From contig OZ251574.1 of the NCBI GenBank assembly GCA_965243635.1, forward strand, positions 2,480,001-2,544,000: a DNA stretch of 64,000 bases. The letters run 5' to 3'. This document shows positions 1-8,689 of the stretch, piece by piece. This DNA is from Rs1 sp000416275 (GTDB taxonomy: Bacteria > Pseudomonadota > Gammaproteobacteria > Pseudomonadales > Balneatricaceae). A program made the position numbers and the translations under genes. Below the pieces are notes generated by a model. It had not been told where the DNA came from and ran no database searches. It saw nothing but the letters and a program-made list of their open reading frames with translations. How positions within the stretch are numbered: the first letter of the stretch is position 1; every line of letters begins with the position of its first letter.

Positions 1-85
1 TGCTTTTCTCCCAACAGTCACTAAATAATCATCATAATGATAACACACTCTCGTAAATATGATGAATTATTGTGTTATTGGGAAT

Positions 86-604
86 TTAGTCTAGTTGCTG
101 CCGAAAATATTTTTTTAGTGCATAAATATGCATTGGGTATAATTGTTCTGGAGTCTCGTTAATGATGTCAGCGAGCTGCTTGAGGGCTATCCAGCGAATG
201 TTGTTTGTCTCCTCGCTCTGCTTCAGTAAGGTGCCGGTGGCCCGACACAAAAAGGTGATGACTAAAATCGGGTAGTGACCACTTATATTTTGACCGATGC
301 AGTAGGGCTCACAACTGAGTACTTGGTAATTGGGCATGCTGAGTTGCTGTGCATCGGCTTCTTCGGTTATGGATGTAACGGTGAGTCCGGTTTCTTCTTT
401 AACTTCACGGCGTAAGGTATCAAATAAATTTTCAAATTGACGTATTTTTCCAGCGGGTATCTCTAAAAGTCCGGTTTCTTCGGGGCGACTGGGGGTGACT
501 CTTTCCTGCATTAAAATGTGTTTTTCACCGTCGATATTGCGCTCAATAATAGCAGCGACACCGGGTATCTGAAATTTTTCAAGCACAACAATTCTCCACA
601 ACAT
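86..604 (-). CDS. NUDIX hydrolase
   Basis: This is a 172-aa NUDIX-fold pyrophosphohydrolase, which would cleave a nucleoside diphosphate linked to another moiety (ADP-ribose type or similar) in the cytoplasm. The Nudix box is complete at residues 52-74: G52, E58, R66-E67, E70-E71 and G73 match the GX5EX7REUXEEXGU pattern, so the metal site is intact. The length and the loop between box and C-terminus resemble ADP-ribose pyrophosphatase-like members, but the substrate cannot be read from the sequence. It is transcribed alone, away from the next gene, with a T-rich stretch just past its stop. Family assignment is firm; substrate is open. Confidence 0.9.
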   Translation of the reverse strand: MLWRIVVLEKFQIPGVAAIIERNIDGEKHILMQERVTPSRPEETGLLEIPAGKIRQFENLFDTLRREVKEETGLTVTSITEEADAQQLSMPNYQVLSCEPYCIGQNISGHYPILVITFLCRATGTLLKQSEETNNIRWIALKQLADIINETPEQLYPMHIYALKKYFRQQLD

Positions 605-1155
605 TTAAGATTGGCTGAGCAACGCTATTGTTTAGCGATGATTTTAAAAGTATCACCAAAGGTTAGTCATTGTTGATGTTTATGACAACCTGGATTGGTG
701 GGTTTAGAGGGGCTGATATTATTATGACCCAGTTAAAAAATTAGTCACAAGCTGATCTGCGTCCGGCATGAAAAATCGGCTCAAGATGCTCATTTCCCCC
801 AGCAATATCTATAAACAGGGGCACGCTGTACCCACAAGTGAGGGGGTATACTAACTTGGCTATTTTAGCGGTTTTTGCCCTGTATTAATTTCGCTAGTGA
901 CTTTATGCAGAGAGCTCAACGGCTTAAATTATTCGCTAAATTAATAATATCAATTATTTAGTGTAGAATTGCATTTTTAAAATATGTCTTTCGATGCGAA
1001 ATACCTGAATACCTTCATTTTTTAGTAACGATCTGCTGCGCAGGTTTTTTTGTTGACTGTAGCAGTGGTGCTGGATGGAATCTTACTCGTTATCTGTTTG
1101 TTGGCTGGCAGGAAATGGCCAACCAGCTGATTAGTCATTATTTACTGAGGCCTTT
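605..1155. other. Intergenic region without a recognisable gene
   Basis: About 550 bases separate the two divergent genes on either side. I see no ORF with family resemblance, no tRNA and none of the repeat families found elsewhere in the window. The promoters of both flanking genes must lie here, but no clear -35/-10 pair stands out. Confidence 0.5.
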
Positions 1156-2115
1156 ATGAACCTTTCTTTATATCCAAAAATAAGCCCTTTTAACACTGAG
1201 TTTATTAACGTTAGTGATTTACACACTGTATATTTTGCCGAGTGTGGCAACCCGAACGGGCAGCCGGTGGTATTTTTACACGGCGGGCCAGGCGGTGGTA
1301 TCTCCGCGAATGCGGCACGCTTCTTTGATCCTGATAAATATCGTATTGTACTGATCGATCAGCGTGGCTGTGGTCGATCCACTCCTTTTTCGGAATTGCA
1401 AGAAAATACCACTTGGGATTTAGTGAGTGATATTCAAAAAATCAAAAACCATTTGAAAATAGATACCTGGGCTGTGTTTGGTGGAAGCTGGGGCTCTACC
1501 TTAGCTTTAGCTTACGCGCAAACCTATCCTGAATCGGTGAACGCATTGTTTCTGCGTGGGATCTTTATGCTCAGGGAAAAAGAGTTGCGCTGGTTCTATC
1601 AAGAGGGGGCTTCCTTTATCTTTCCGGATGCTTGGGAGGATTATAAAAATGCGATTCCCGAAGATGAACAACATGACTTTATTAGCGCTTACCACAAGCG
1701 CTTGACCTCATCAGATCAAGAGGTGCGATCAGCGGCTGCTAAAGCATGGTCTATCTGGGAAGCGTCGACTTCACAGTTATTTCAAAACCCTGAGGCTATT
1801 GTCGCAGCCGGTGAAGATGCCTTTGCGGACGCCTTTGCCAGAATAGAGTGCCATTATTTTATTAATAAGGGTTTTATGGAACAGGAATCGCAGTTGTTAG
1901 ACAATATCGATAAAATTCGCAATATTCCCACGGTGATCGTGCAAGGTAGATACGATGTGGTTTGTCCGATGCAAAGCTCGTGGGAATTGCATAGAGCTTG
2001 GCCTGAAGCTAAGTATGTAATCGTCGCGGATGCTGGGCATGCAATGTCAGAACAGGGCATAAGATCGGAATTAATTGCCGCGACAGATAGCTTTGCCAGC
2101 ACTGGTAAAGTCTAG
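1156..2115 (+). CDS. pip: Prolyl aminopeptidase (first of two paralogues)
   Basis: This 319-aa alpha/beta hydrolase of peptidase family S33 removes N-terminal proline from peptides in the cytoplasm. The oxyanion-hole motif HGGPGGG is at residues 42-48. The nucleophile elbow GGSWGS is at 109-114 with Ser111. The acid is Asp267 in GRYDVVCP and the base is His295 in DAGHAMSEQ. Length matches the proline iminopeptidase family (about 315 aa). It stands alone, with a strong hairpin 48 bases after the stop. A second, clearly homologous copy lies at 50419-51366; the two share the start of the fold and all catalytic motifs but differ through the cap domain, so substrate range may differ. Confidence 0.93.
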   Translation: MNLSLYPKISPFNTEFINVSDLHTVYFAECGNPNGQPVVFLHGGPGGGISANAARFFDPDKYRIVLIDQRGCGRSTPFSELQENTTWDLVSDIQKIKNHLKIDTWAVFGGSWGSTLALAYAQTYPESVNALFLRGIFMLREKELRWFYQEGASFIFPDAWEDYKNAIPEDEQHDFISAYHKRLTSSDQEVRSAAAKAWSIWEASTSQLFQNPEAIVAAGEDAFADAFARIECHYFINKGFMEQESQLLDNIDKIRNIPTVIVQGRYDVVCPMQSSWELHRAWPEAKYVIVADAGHAMSEQGIRSELIAATDSFASTGKV

Positions 2116-2162
2116 TGCTAGCGGTTAATTAGCTGCTGTATTTGCTTAACTGGTAATAGACG

Positions 2163-2199
2163 AGCGACACTGTGCCGATATTTTCTCGACAGTGTCGCT
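2163..2199 (+). terminator. Hairpin downstream of pip
   Basis: A perfect 11-bp stem (AGCGACACTGT paired with ACAGTGTCGCT) encloses a 15-nt loop. It starts 48 bases after the pip stop codon and lies between convergent genes. The sequence after the stem is only mildly T-rich, so an intrinsic terminator is likely but not certain. Confidence 0.6.
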
Positions 2200-2312
2200 T
2201 GCTATAATCGTCTTAATCTACTGAATTTGTTAAGAGTTTTCTAGTTGTATGCCAGCGAGGTGCCTGTTTTTGGACATTTTTAGGCGGATTAGAGTGTGTA
2301 TGATCAAGGTGA

Positions 2313-3113
2313 CTATGACGACACTTCCCCCTGTAAAGCCGCTGGATTAGGTGTGATAGTTAAAAAAAGCCATATCCATAACGGGCCAACCACGGTTTCA
2401 AGTAGCATCAGCATCCCCACTTCAGCTGCGGGAATATATTTAGGTCCCAAGGTGATTAAGATAAACGCGCTTGGCACAATCACTAGGCAAAGAATAAAAG
2501 TCCAAAGCCATTGCTGACTGTCTAAAATCACTGAGTCGGTATTAAAAGCGCCGAAAACCGCCATAATTATACCGCTGCCAATGAGCGTTGGAATCATTGA
2601 GTGTTGTTTCTCACCTCTATCCATGACAAATTTACAAGACAGAGACAAGCCGCAGAGTAAGGCCAATAAATCACCTTTTAAATGTGGGCCTTGCCACGAA
2701 TCGGCCAGTACCCAAATAATGCCCGATAGAGCAATAAAAATAGCCAGCCAAGTGACTAGCGGGGATTTTTCACCGAGTAACAGCCAGGAAAAAAAAGCGG
2801 CAAATAAGGGCTGCACGCTAATAATCACCAGCACATTTGCCACAGAAGTGAGATTGATAGCCATGACGAAGGCAATGGAGCTGATGCTGAACAACAAGGT
2901 GGATATGATGAAGCGCCAATCACGTCTAAACAGCGCTTGCTGCGGATTGATTAACTTGCAGAAAATAGCCACGGTTATACTGAGACAAAGGCCGCGCCAA
3001 AATAAAACACTGCCACTTTCAGCGCCAATTAAACGAATAAACAAAGCGTCAAAGCTTAGTATCAGCACGCCGAATGTCGTTAATAGAAAGCCTTTTAAGT
3101 AGTTCGCTGGCAA
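2313..3113 (-). CDS. EamA/DMT-family transporter
   Basis: This 266-aa, very hydrophobic protein has about ten predicted membrane helices arranged as two similar halves, as in the drug/metabolite transporter superfamily (EamA domains). The N-terminal helix begins YLKGFLLTTFGVLILSFDA, and an early IRLIGAESGSVLFWRG motif is typical of the family. It sits in the inner membrane and probably exports a small metabolite, which the sequence does not identify. It is slightly short for the family (usually 285-300 aa), with a brief C-terminus. It is convergent with pip and has no operon partners. A long opposite-strand ORF here is only a shadow. Confidence 0.85.
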   Translation of the reverse strand: MPANYLKGFLLTTFGVLILSFDALFIRLIGAESGSVLFWRGLCLSITVAIFCKLINPQQALFRRDWRFIISTLLFSISSIAFVMAINLTSVANVLVIISVQPLFAAFFSWLLLGEKSPLVTWLAIFIALSGIIWVLADSWQGPHLKGDLLALLCGLSLSCKFVMDRGEKQHSMIPTLIGSGIIMAVFGAFNTDSVILDSQQWLWTFILCLVIVPSAFILITLGPKYIPAAEVGMLMLLETVVGPLWIWLFLTITPNPAALQGEVSS

Positions 3114-3929
3114 AGTAAATCCTTTTAGCTGAGCTGGTAATATTGAGATGAATGTTCGCAGAGCACTGGTCTAGGTATTGAAAAGTTAAAAAAACATCCC
3201 TCAGTGGCAATGCGGATCTGCGCGTAGCTAGTTTTTAACGATATCAATAATTTGTGCCACTGCGCTGTTTTATCAACGGCATTAGCATTGTAGTGCTGCA
3301 TTAAATACCTTGCCCTGATATTTAGCAAGTAATCGAATCTGCGGCTATTTGGATGGTGATACAGAGCAGCTGAGGTACTGGTTTTTTAGTAAACCCATAG
3401 GGGGCGTTTTTACCGAGCTTGGTGGAAGTTAATGCTTTGAGAGCTGACTCTGAAGGTGGTTGCGTCTAAAATCATTATGTCACAGCAAACGTACTCAAAC
3501 CGCCAACCGGATACGCGCCCATAAAGTCTGCAAAAAGTATAAGGTGTTGTTGCATGTATGAGAAATTATCAAACTCACTTCTCTGTGTGGTAAGGCGTGT
3601 GTGACTTGTTCAGAGGCTAGATACCAACCGAGTGTCGGCGTTTGTTGTTATCGACTGAAAGTGCTGTATCCCTAACTGTCTTAATCGCCGGCAATTGGGC
3701 CGCTAAAGATAACTGCAAGGCTCTCATTTACAAGAGTAAAGATCGGTTAATTACTGCAAACTTTGGGTTGTTAAGCACCTCAAGCTTGCAGTATTATTAA
3801 GCCTGTTTTTTACATCTCCCAGTTTTGCTGCTGCTAATAGCCCTCGCGGGCAAAATCCACCTTAAAATAGGGGTAGGTAGTGGGAAGCTGGACATCAAAA
3901 CTGTCACACTATAGCTAAAGAGATCTACC
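3114..3929. other. Long intergenic region, no supported gene
   Basis: About 800 bases between two divergent genes hold no ORF with family resemblance. The only ATG-initiated frame of note (3125-3328, minus strand) has no convincing ribosome binding site and an atypical composition. The stretch may contain decayed coding DNA, but I could not identify any. The hemB promoter should lie near its right edge. Confidence 0.4.
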
Positions 3930-4901
3930 ATGACTGTCACTCCAAATTTTCGTTTTAGACGTTTGCGCCGCACTCCAGTATTACGCGCGCTGACTCGCCA
4001 AGTTCACTGTACTGCCAACGATTTAATTCTACCGCTGTTTATCGAAGAAGGTATTACTGAAAAAGTGGCTATTGCCAGCATGCCGGGGGTTTATCGGATT
4101 GCTGAAAGTGACTTGGCTGAAAGGGTTAAACAAGTCTGGAATAATGGCGTCAAAGCGGTAATTTTATTTGGTGTCTCTCACCAAAAGGATGCTAGCGGTA
4201 GTGATAGCTGGGACGCACAAGGGCTACTGGCTCGCTGTATAAAAATTGCCCGCGAAGCCGTCCCTGAAATGCTGGTGATTAGCGATAATTGTTTTTGCGA
4301 ATACACTGATCACGGTCACTGTGGCGTAGTGGTAGATGGGGATGTCGACAACGATGCCACGTTAGTCAACTTGCAGAAACAAGTGCTTAGCTGTGCGCGG
4401 GCAGGTGTCGATATGATCGCACCATCGGGCATGATGGATGGGATGATCGCCGCGATTCGCCAAGCATTGGATGCTGAAGGTTTTACTCATATCCCGATTA
4501 TGAGTTATTCCACTAAATTCGCCTCCGCGTTTTATGGGCCATTTAGGGAGGCGGTAGATAGCAGTTTTAAAGGTAGCCGCAATAGCTATCAACAAGACCC
4601 CGCCAACCCGCGAGAAGCGCTTGCCGAATCGATGCAAGATGAAGCAGAGGGGGCGGATATTTTAATGGTGAAGCCGGGCTTGGCCTATTTGGATGTGATC
4701 GCTAATATTAGTCAACACAGCTCGTTGCCGATGGCGGTGTATCAAGTCAGTGGCGAGTTTGCGATGATCAAAGCCGCCGCCAACGCAGGTGTGATCGATG
4801 AAAAGGCGGTGGTCCTTGAAACTATGACCGCGTTTAAACGCGCCGGTTGTGATTTAATTATCACTTACTATGCAGAAGACTTGGTGCAGTGGTTGAAGTA
4901 A
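3930..4901 (+). CDS. hemB: Delta-aminolevulinic acid dehydratase (porphobilinogen synthase)
   Basis: This 323-aa enzyme condenses two 5-aminolevulinate molecules to porphobilinogen in tetrapyrrole synthesis. The two Schiff-base lysines are visible: Lys196 in SYSTKFASAFYGPFR and Lys248 in ILMVKPGLAYLD. The cysteine zinc site is present as Cys121, Cys123 and Cys131 in DNCFCEYTDHGHCG, so this is the zinc-dependent, E. coli-like type rather than the magnesium type. Length is normal for the family. It is monocistronic here; hemN lies at 32480-33880 but is not linked in an operon. Start ATG has a purine-rich stretch (AAAGAGA) upstream. Confidence 0.97.
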   Translation: MTVTPNFRFRRLRRTPVLRALTRQVHCTANDLILPLFIEEGITEKVAIASMPGVYRIAESDLAERVKQVWNNGVKAVILFGVSHQKDASGSDSWDAQGLLARCIKIAREAVPEMLVISDNCFCEYTDHGHCGVVVDGDVDNDATLVNLQKQVLSCARAGVDMIAPSGMMDGMIAAIRQALDAEGFTHIPIMSYSTKFASAFYGPFREAVDSSFKGSRNSYQQDPANPREALAESMQDEAEGADILMVKPGLAYLDVIANISQHSSLPMAVYQVSGEFAMIKAAANAGVIDEKAVVLETMTAFKRAGCDLIITYYAEDLVQWLK

Positions 4902-5046
4902 TTGGCCGCGGCATTAAATCGAGCGAGTTGTCGCTCTTCAACATTTTTTGCATCTGAACACCTCTGATCTTAGATTTTCATCCCCGACGCACGCGGGTAG
5001 GGGTGAGCTGTACAGAGGTTGTTTAGTCGATATTTAGGTTAAAGAT

Positions 5047-6270
5047 ATGTCCGGTCATCAAAAGTTATTTAGTACTTTAATAGTATTTTCTTGCCTGCTG
5101 TTAACGCTCAATTTTGGACTGCGCTCGTCGATGGGGTTTTTCTTAACCCCTATTTCGGCAGAGTTTGGCTATGGTCGAGAAGTTTTTGCTTTCTCGCTCG
5201 CTTTGCAAAATCTCTTTTGGGGGCTATGTCAGCCGATAGCGGGGGCCTTCGCCGACAAATTTGGCACTTATAAAACCTTGGTGATCGGCGCTGTTGTGTA
5301 TGCAGCAGGGCTGTATTTTACCTCGATAGCGGAATCGGCTTTTGGCTTGCATATGTCGGCAGGGCTGCTAATTGGCATGGGGGTTGCCGGCACCGGTTTT
5401 GGCGTGGTCTTACCCGCTATGGCCAGATTGGTCGCACCCGAGAAAAGAGCGATGGCTCTAGGGATAGGTACAGCGGCGGGTTCTGCTGGGCAGTTTTTAG
5501 TGATCCCAGCGGCGCAGCAGTTGATCAGCACTTATGGCTGGCAATTAACCATGCTGCTGTTAGCGTGTGGCGCCCTGGCTATGGTCGCCTTAGCCATGCC
5601 CTTTGCCAAAGATAAAGCGACGGGTTTGGCGGTGGAGAACAGCAGTGAATTAACCATGAAAGCGGCGGTGATTGAAGCGACCAGCAATATACATTACTGG
5701 CTGCTGATTGGCGGATTTTTTGTCTGCGGCTTTCAGCTGGCGTTTATCACTGTGCATATGCCTTCCTATTTGCATGATAAAGGCTTCGATCCGCAAGTAG
5801 CGGTGATCTGTCTCGCACTGATTGGCTTTTTTAATATTCTCGGTTGCTTATTATTCGGCAATTTGTCAGGTAAATATTCAAAAAAGAACTTATTGGGCAT
5901 CATCTATTTATCTAGATCGATAGCCATAGCGGCCTTTATGATCTATCCGATCAGCACTACCTCCGTGTACATGTTTTCGATAGTGACCGGCTTTTTATGG
6001 CTGGCAACAGTGCCGGCAACCTCAGGGATAGTCGCGCAAATGTTTGGTCTTAAATACATGGGGACTCTGTACGGTATTGTATTTTTGAACCATCAATTAG
6101 GCTCGTTTTTAGGGGTGTGGTTAGGAGGTTATCTGTACGATGATACCGGCTCTTACGATGTGGTGTGGTGGAGCGCCGCGGCGATTGCTCTAGTCACCGC
6201 TATCATCCATATATTTATTGATGAACGCCCGGTGGCACGTATCAGACAGGCGGTGATGAGCAGCACTTAA
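5047..6270 (+). CDS. MFS transporter
   Basis: This 407-aa major facilitator superfamily carrier has twelve predicted membrane helices. The loop between helices 2 and 3 carries a degenerate MFS motif (GAFADKFGTYKTL), and the second half repeats the pattern (GNLSGKYSKKNLL). The overall profile resembles the oxalate/formate-antiporter-like or monocarboxylate-type MFS group (GLRSSMGFFLTPISAEFGYGREVFAFS near the N-terminus), which suggests an organic-acid substrate. It is followed by a bidirectional terminator, so it is a single-gene unit that converges on the TRAP transporter genes. Substrate is not determined. Confidence 0.88.
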   Translation: MSGHQKLFSTLIVFSCLLLTLNFGLRSSMGFFLTPISAEFGYGREVFAFSLALQNLFWGLCQPIAGAFADKFGTYKTLVIGAVVYAAGLYFTSIAESAFGLHMSAGLLIGMGVAGTGFGVVLPAMARLVAPEKRAMALGIGTAAGSAGQFLVIPAAQQLISTYGWQLTMLLLACGALAMVALAMPFAKDKATGLAVENSSELTMKAAVIEATSNIHYWLLIGGFFVCGFQLAFITVHMPSYLHDKGFDPQVAVICLALIGFFNILGCLLFGNLSGKYSKKNLLGIIYLSRSIAIAAFMIYPISTTSVYMFSIVTGFLWLATVPATSGIVAQMFGLKYMGTLYGIVFLNHQLGSFLGVWLGGYLYDDTGSYDVVWWSAAAIALVTAIIHIFIDERPVARIRQAVMSST

Positions 6271-6310
6271 CGCGGTATTTAGTCTGTTCTTTGAATGGCG
6301 CCAGTAAAAT

Positions 6311-6350
6311 AAAAAAGGGTCGCTAAATTTTCATTTAGCGGCCCTTTTTT
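6311..6350. terminator. Bidirectional intrinsic terminator between MFS gene and dctM
   Basis: An 11-bp stem (GGGTCGCTAAA with TTTAGCGGCCC, one G-T wobble) has a 6-nt loop. It is flanked by six A on the left and six T on the right, so it can work on both strands. It separates the MFS gene from the convergent dctM gene. Confidence 0.88.
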
Positions 6351-6374
6351 ATCCTTAATTTATATCTGCAGCAG

Positions 6375-7700
6375 TTATCGCTTCGGGTAGTACTGTTCAG
6401 GTAGCCAAGTGGCAATTTCGGGGAATGCCATGATCACCCCTAAACCTATCATCATTATGATAACAAAGGGGATGATCGAGCTATAGATATCCATCAAGTT
6501 GATCTCCTTGGGCGCCATCGCTTTCATTAAGAATAAATTGTAGCCAAAAGGCGGTGTCATATAGGCAATTTGGCAAGTGATGGTATACAGCACCCCGTAC
6601 CAGATTGGGTTAAAACCCAGGGCTATTACTAGTGGTATGTACAGGGGAGCGACGATCACTAACATCGCAGTGTCATCTAAAAACATCCCCATCACAATGT
6701 AGGACACTTGCATCATGATCAATATTCCCCAGGGGGATAGGCCCCATTGATCGAGAAATAGCGATTTTATTGCATGTACCGCACCTAAGCCATCAAACAC
6801 TGCGCCAAAGGCCAGTGCCGCCATAATGATCCACATAAACATACAGCTAATATTGAGGGTTTGTTTAAGTGAGTTATCCATTACCTTAAAATTCATTTTG
6901 CCTTTAAGTAACGCGACCACAATAGCGGCAGAGGCACCGACCGCCGAACTTTCAACTAAGCTGGTGACACCCATCATGAACAGGCCGATCACCGAAAAGA
7001 TCAACAGCAGCGGAATAAGTCCAGCCTGTAATAATTTAAGCTTTTGTACGAGGGGAATATTGCGCTCTTCTTTGGGTAGTGGTGGGCCTAATTCGGGTTG
7101 CAGTTTACAGCGCACGACGATGTAAACGATGAACATCACGGCGAACATTAAGCCAGGTAGTACCCCAGCTAGCCACAGTTGACTGACCGGCTGTCTGGCT
7201 ATCATGCCGTACAGCACTAAAACGATACTAGGGGGGACTAATATACCGAGCGAACTACCGGCTTGGATGACCCCTGTCACCATTCGTTTATCGTAACCGC
7301 GTTTTAACATTTCAGGCAGAGCGATGCTGGTGCCGATTGCCATGCCTGCTACAGATAGGCCATTCATCGCCGAAATAGCGACCATTAAAATAATAGTGCC
7401 GATTGCCAAGCCACCATTGAGTGGTCCCATCCAAACGTGTAAAGCTTTATACAGATCCCCGGCAATGCCCGATTCAGATAAAATATAGCCCATAAAAATA
7501 AACAGCGGCAAGGTCAGCAGAGGGTACCAATTAAGTAATTTTATACTGGCGCTAAAAGCCATATCCGAGCCGCCATTGCCCCAGAGCAAAATAGACGAGA
7601 GTGAGGCGACAAAGCCGATGGCGCCAAACACCCGCTGACCGGTAATCATCATCAATAGTAGCGAGCTAAACATAAAGAGCGCAATCATTTCATGACTCAT
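6375..7700 (-). CDS. dctM: TRAP transporter large permease subunit (DctM)
   Basis: This 441-aa integral membrane protein of the TRAP/IT superfamily has twelve or more hydrophobic segments. It is the sodium-coupled transport subunit of a tripartite, ATP-independent periplasmic importer. Typical DctM stretches are visible, including GTSIALPEMLKRGYDKRMVTGVIQAGSSLGILVPPS near residue 140 and a C-terminal GYNLFLMKA. Its start overlaps the stop of dctQ by 4 bases (ATGA), so the two are translationally coupled. Length is normal (about 425-440 aa). The organic-acid ligand is set by DctP and cannot be named from the sequence. Confidence 0.94.
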   Translation of the reverse strand: MSHEMIALFMFSSLLLMMITGQRVFGAIGFVASLSSILLWGNGGSDMAFSASIKLLNWYPLLTLPLFIFMGYILSESGIAGDLYKALHVWMGPLNGGLAIGTIILMVAISAMNGLSVAGMAIGTSIALPEMLKRGYDKRMVTGVIQAGSSLGILVPPSIVLVLYGMIARQPVSQLWLAGVLPGLMFAVMFIVYIVVRCKLQPELGPPLPKEERNIPLVQKLKLLQAGLIPLLLIFSVIGLFMMGVTSLVESSAVGASAAIVVALLKGKMNFKVMDNSLKQTLNISCMFMWIIMAALAFGAVFDGLGAVHAIKSLFLDQWGLSPWGILIMMQVSYIVMGMFLDDTAMLVIVAPLYIPLVIALGFNPIWYGVLYTITCQIAYMTPPFGYNLFLMKAMAPKEINLMDIYSSIIPFVIIMMIGLGVIMAFPEIATWLPEQYYPKR

Positions 7701-8224
7701 ACAATATCCTCCCCGCGAGCCGTCGCTAAGTCTCTAAAAAAGGTAGCGATCACTTGTAGCAGCATTAAAAAAATACCAGTAGTCATAATGATTTTAATCG
7801 GTGCCATCGGCGGGCCCCAAGATGAATAATTGTGTTGATTGTACTCGATCGCGTACTCAGTGCTGCCATAGCTACCATAAAGTAGTACTAACATGTAAAA
7901 CAGCAGGAAAACCGAGGTCACTAGATCAACTTTGGCCTTGGTTTTAGTCGACCAATTGGCATAAAACACATCCATGCGCACGTGTGCTTTATTTTGCAGT
8001 GAGTATCCGCCTCCTAATAAGTAGTAGGCCGCCATGGTAAATTGTGCAAGTTCAACCGCCCAGATCACCGGTATATTGAAAACCCCGCGTGAAAGAGTGG
8101 CGTAGAGCAAAATGCCGATCATCGCCAAGACTAAATACATAGCGATACGACCGACAATACGATTGATTATATCAATCCATTTTACGTAGGCTTTAATGAA
8201 GTTGGGCAAAGTTGCTCCCCTCAA
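7697..8224 (-). CDS. dctQ: TRAP transporter small permease subunit (DctQ)
   Basis: This 175-aa protein has four membrane helices, as expected for the small TRAP membrane subunit that pairs with DctM. The family-typical stretch FNIPVIWAVELAQFTMAAYYLLGGGYSLQNKAHVRMDVFY is present around residues 69-108 (only described here, not a separate motif). The annotated start is the upstream ATG; a slightly later start would not alter the domain. It is separated from dctP by 465 bases containing a hairpin and an inserted MITE, unlike the tight spacing to dctM. Confidence 0.92.
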   Translation of the reverse strand: MRGATLPNFIKAYVKWIDIINRIVGRIAMYLVLAMIGILLYATLSRGVFNIPVIWAVELAQFTMAAYYLLGGGYSLQNKAHVRMDVFYANWSTKTKAKVDLVTSVFLLFYMLVLLYGSYGSTEYAIEYNQHNYSSWGPPMAPIKIIMTTGIFLMLLQVIATFFRDLATARGEDIV

Positions 8225-8356
8225 TATCCGCTTGTTATTGACCGCTTGAAGCGGTGCAATTGTAAAGCAGTATACACAATTGTTAGTGGTGATAATTAAA
8301 GATAGCTGTTATAAAATGTATAAATAACAGTATTTTATGATTGCCTCTTAATCTTT

Positions 8357-8569
8357 AACCTGAATCCGTGACTTCAAAGTGAATACAGAGTGTAAGATAT
8401 TGGTTCTACAGTGGAATTGAAAAATCTTAGCTGCAAGCTCATATGCGTCCTGCACTCGCTAAATAAATGCATCCGTGCATAAAACCCGTAGGTTCAACGG
8501 GTATTTTTCTAACCGCTGTAGAATCAATAGCTTGCGCTATGTAGTGCAGTGAAGTCACTGATTCAGGTT
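8357..8569 (+). repeat. MITE family B, full-length copy B1
   Basis: This 213-bp element begins AACCTGAATCCGTGACTTCA and ends in the near-complement TGAAGTCACTGATTCAGGTT. The flanks carry the 3-bp duplication TTA if the inverted repeat is taken from ACCTGAATC. It encodes no protein. The same sequence recurs at 42157, 48572 (reverse), 54641 and in shortened forms elsewhere in the window. Confidence 0.85.
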
Positions 8570-8578
8570 TAATATAAA

Positions 8579-8608
8579 CAGCGCGTTTAAATTTACTTAA
8601 ACGCGCTG
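8579..8608 (-). terminator. Hairpin after dctP
   Basis: A perfect 12-bp stem (CAGCGCGTTTAA with TTAAACGCGCTG) has a 6-nt loop. It lies about 80 bases past the dctP stop in the direction of transcription and is followed on that strand by a T-rich but interrupted run. It probably ends or thins dctP transcripts before dctQM, giving more binding protein than permease, a common arrangement for binding-protein-dependent transporters (inference). Confidence 0.65.
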
Positions 8609-8689
8609 CTAACTAGTTCTCATCCACAAACGGACTCCTAGCGAGGCATCCGCAACAGACATCCGCTTCTAGATGGGAGCTAGCTAAGC

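Larger units (their letters stand above)
8225..8689. other. dctP-dctQ intergenic region
   Basis: This 465-base gap sits inside the TRAP gene set. It contains a MITE of family B (8357-8569) and a perfect hairpin (8579-8608). Apart from these I see no gene. The gap is long for a TRAP operon, and the mobile repeat explains most of the extra length. Confidence 0.7.

Noticed and set aside
2581..3102. 173-aa plus-strand ORF opposite the EamA gene
   Set aside because: It is the shadow of a well-supported membrane transporter on the other strand and has no family resemblance.
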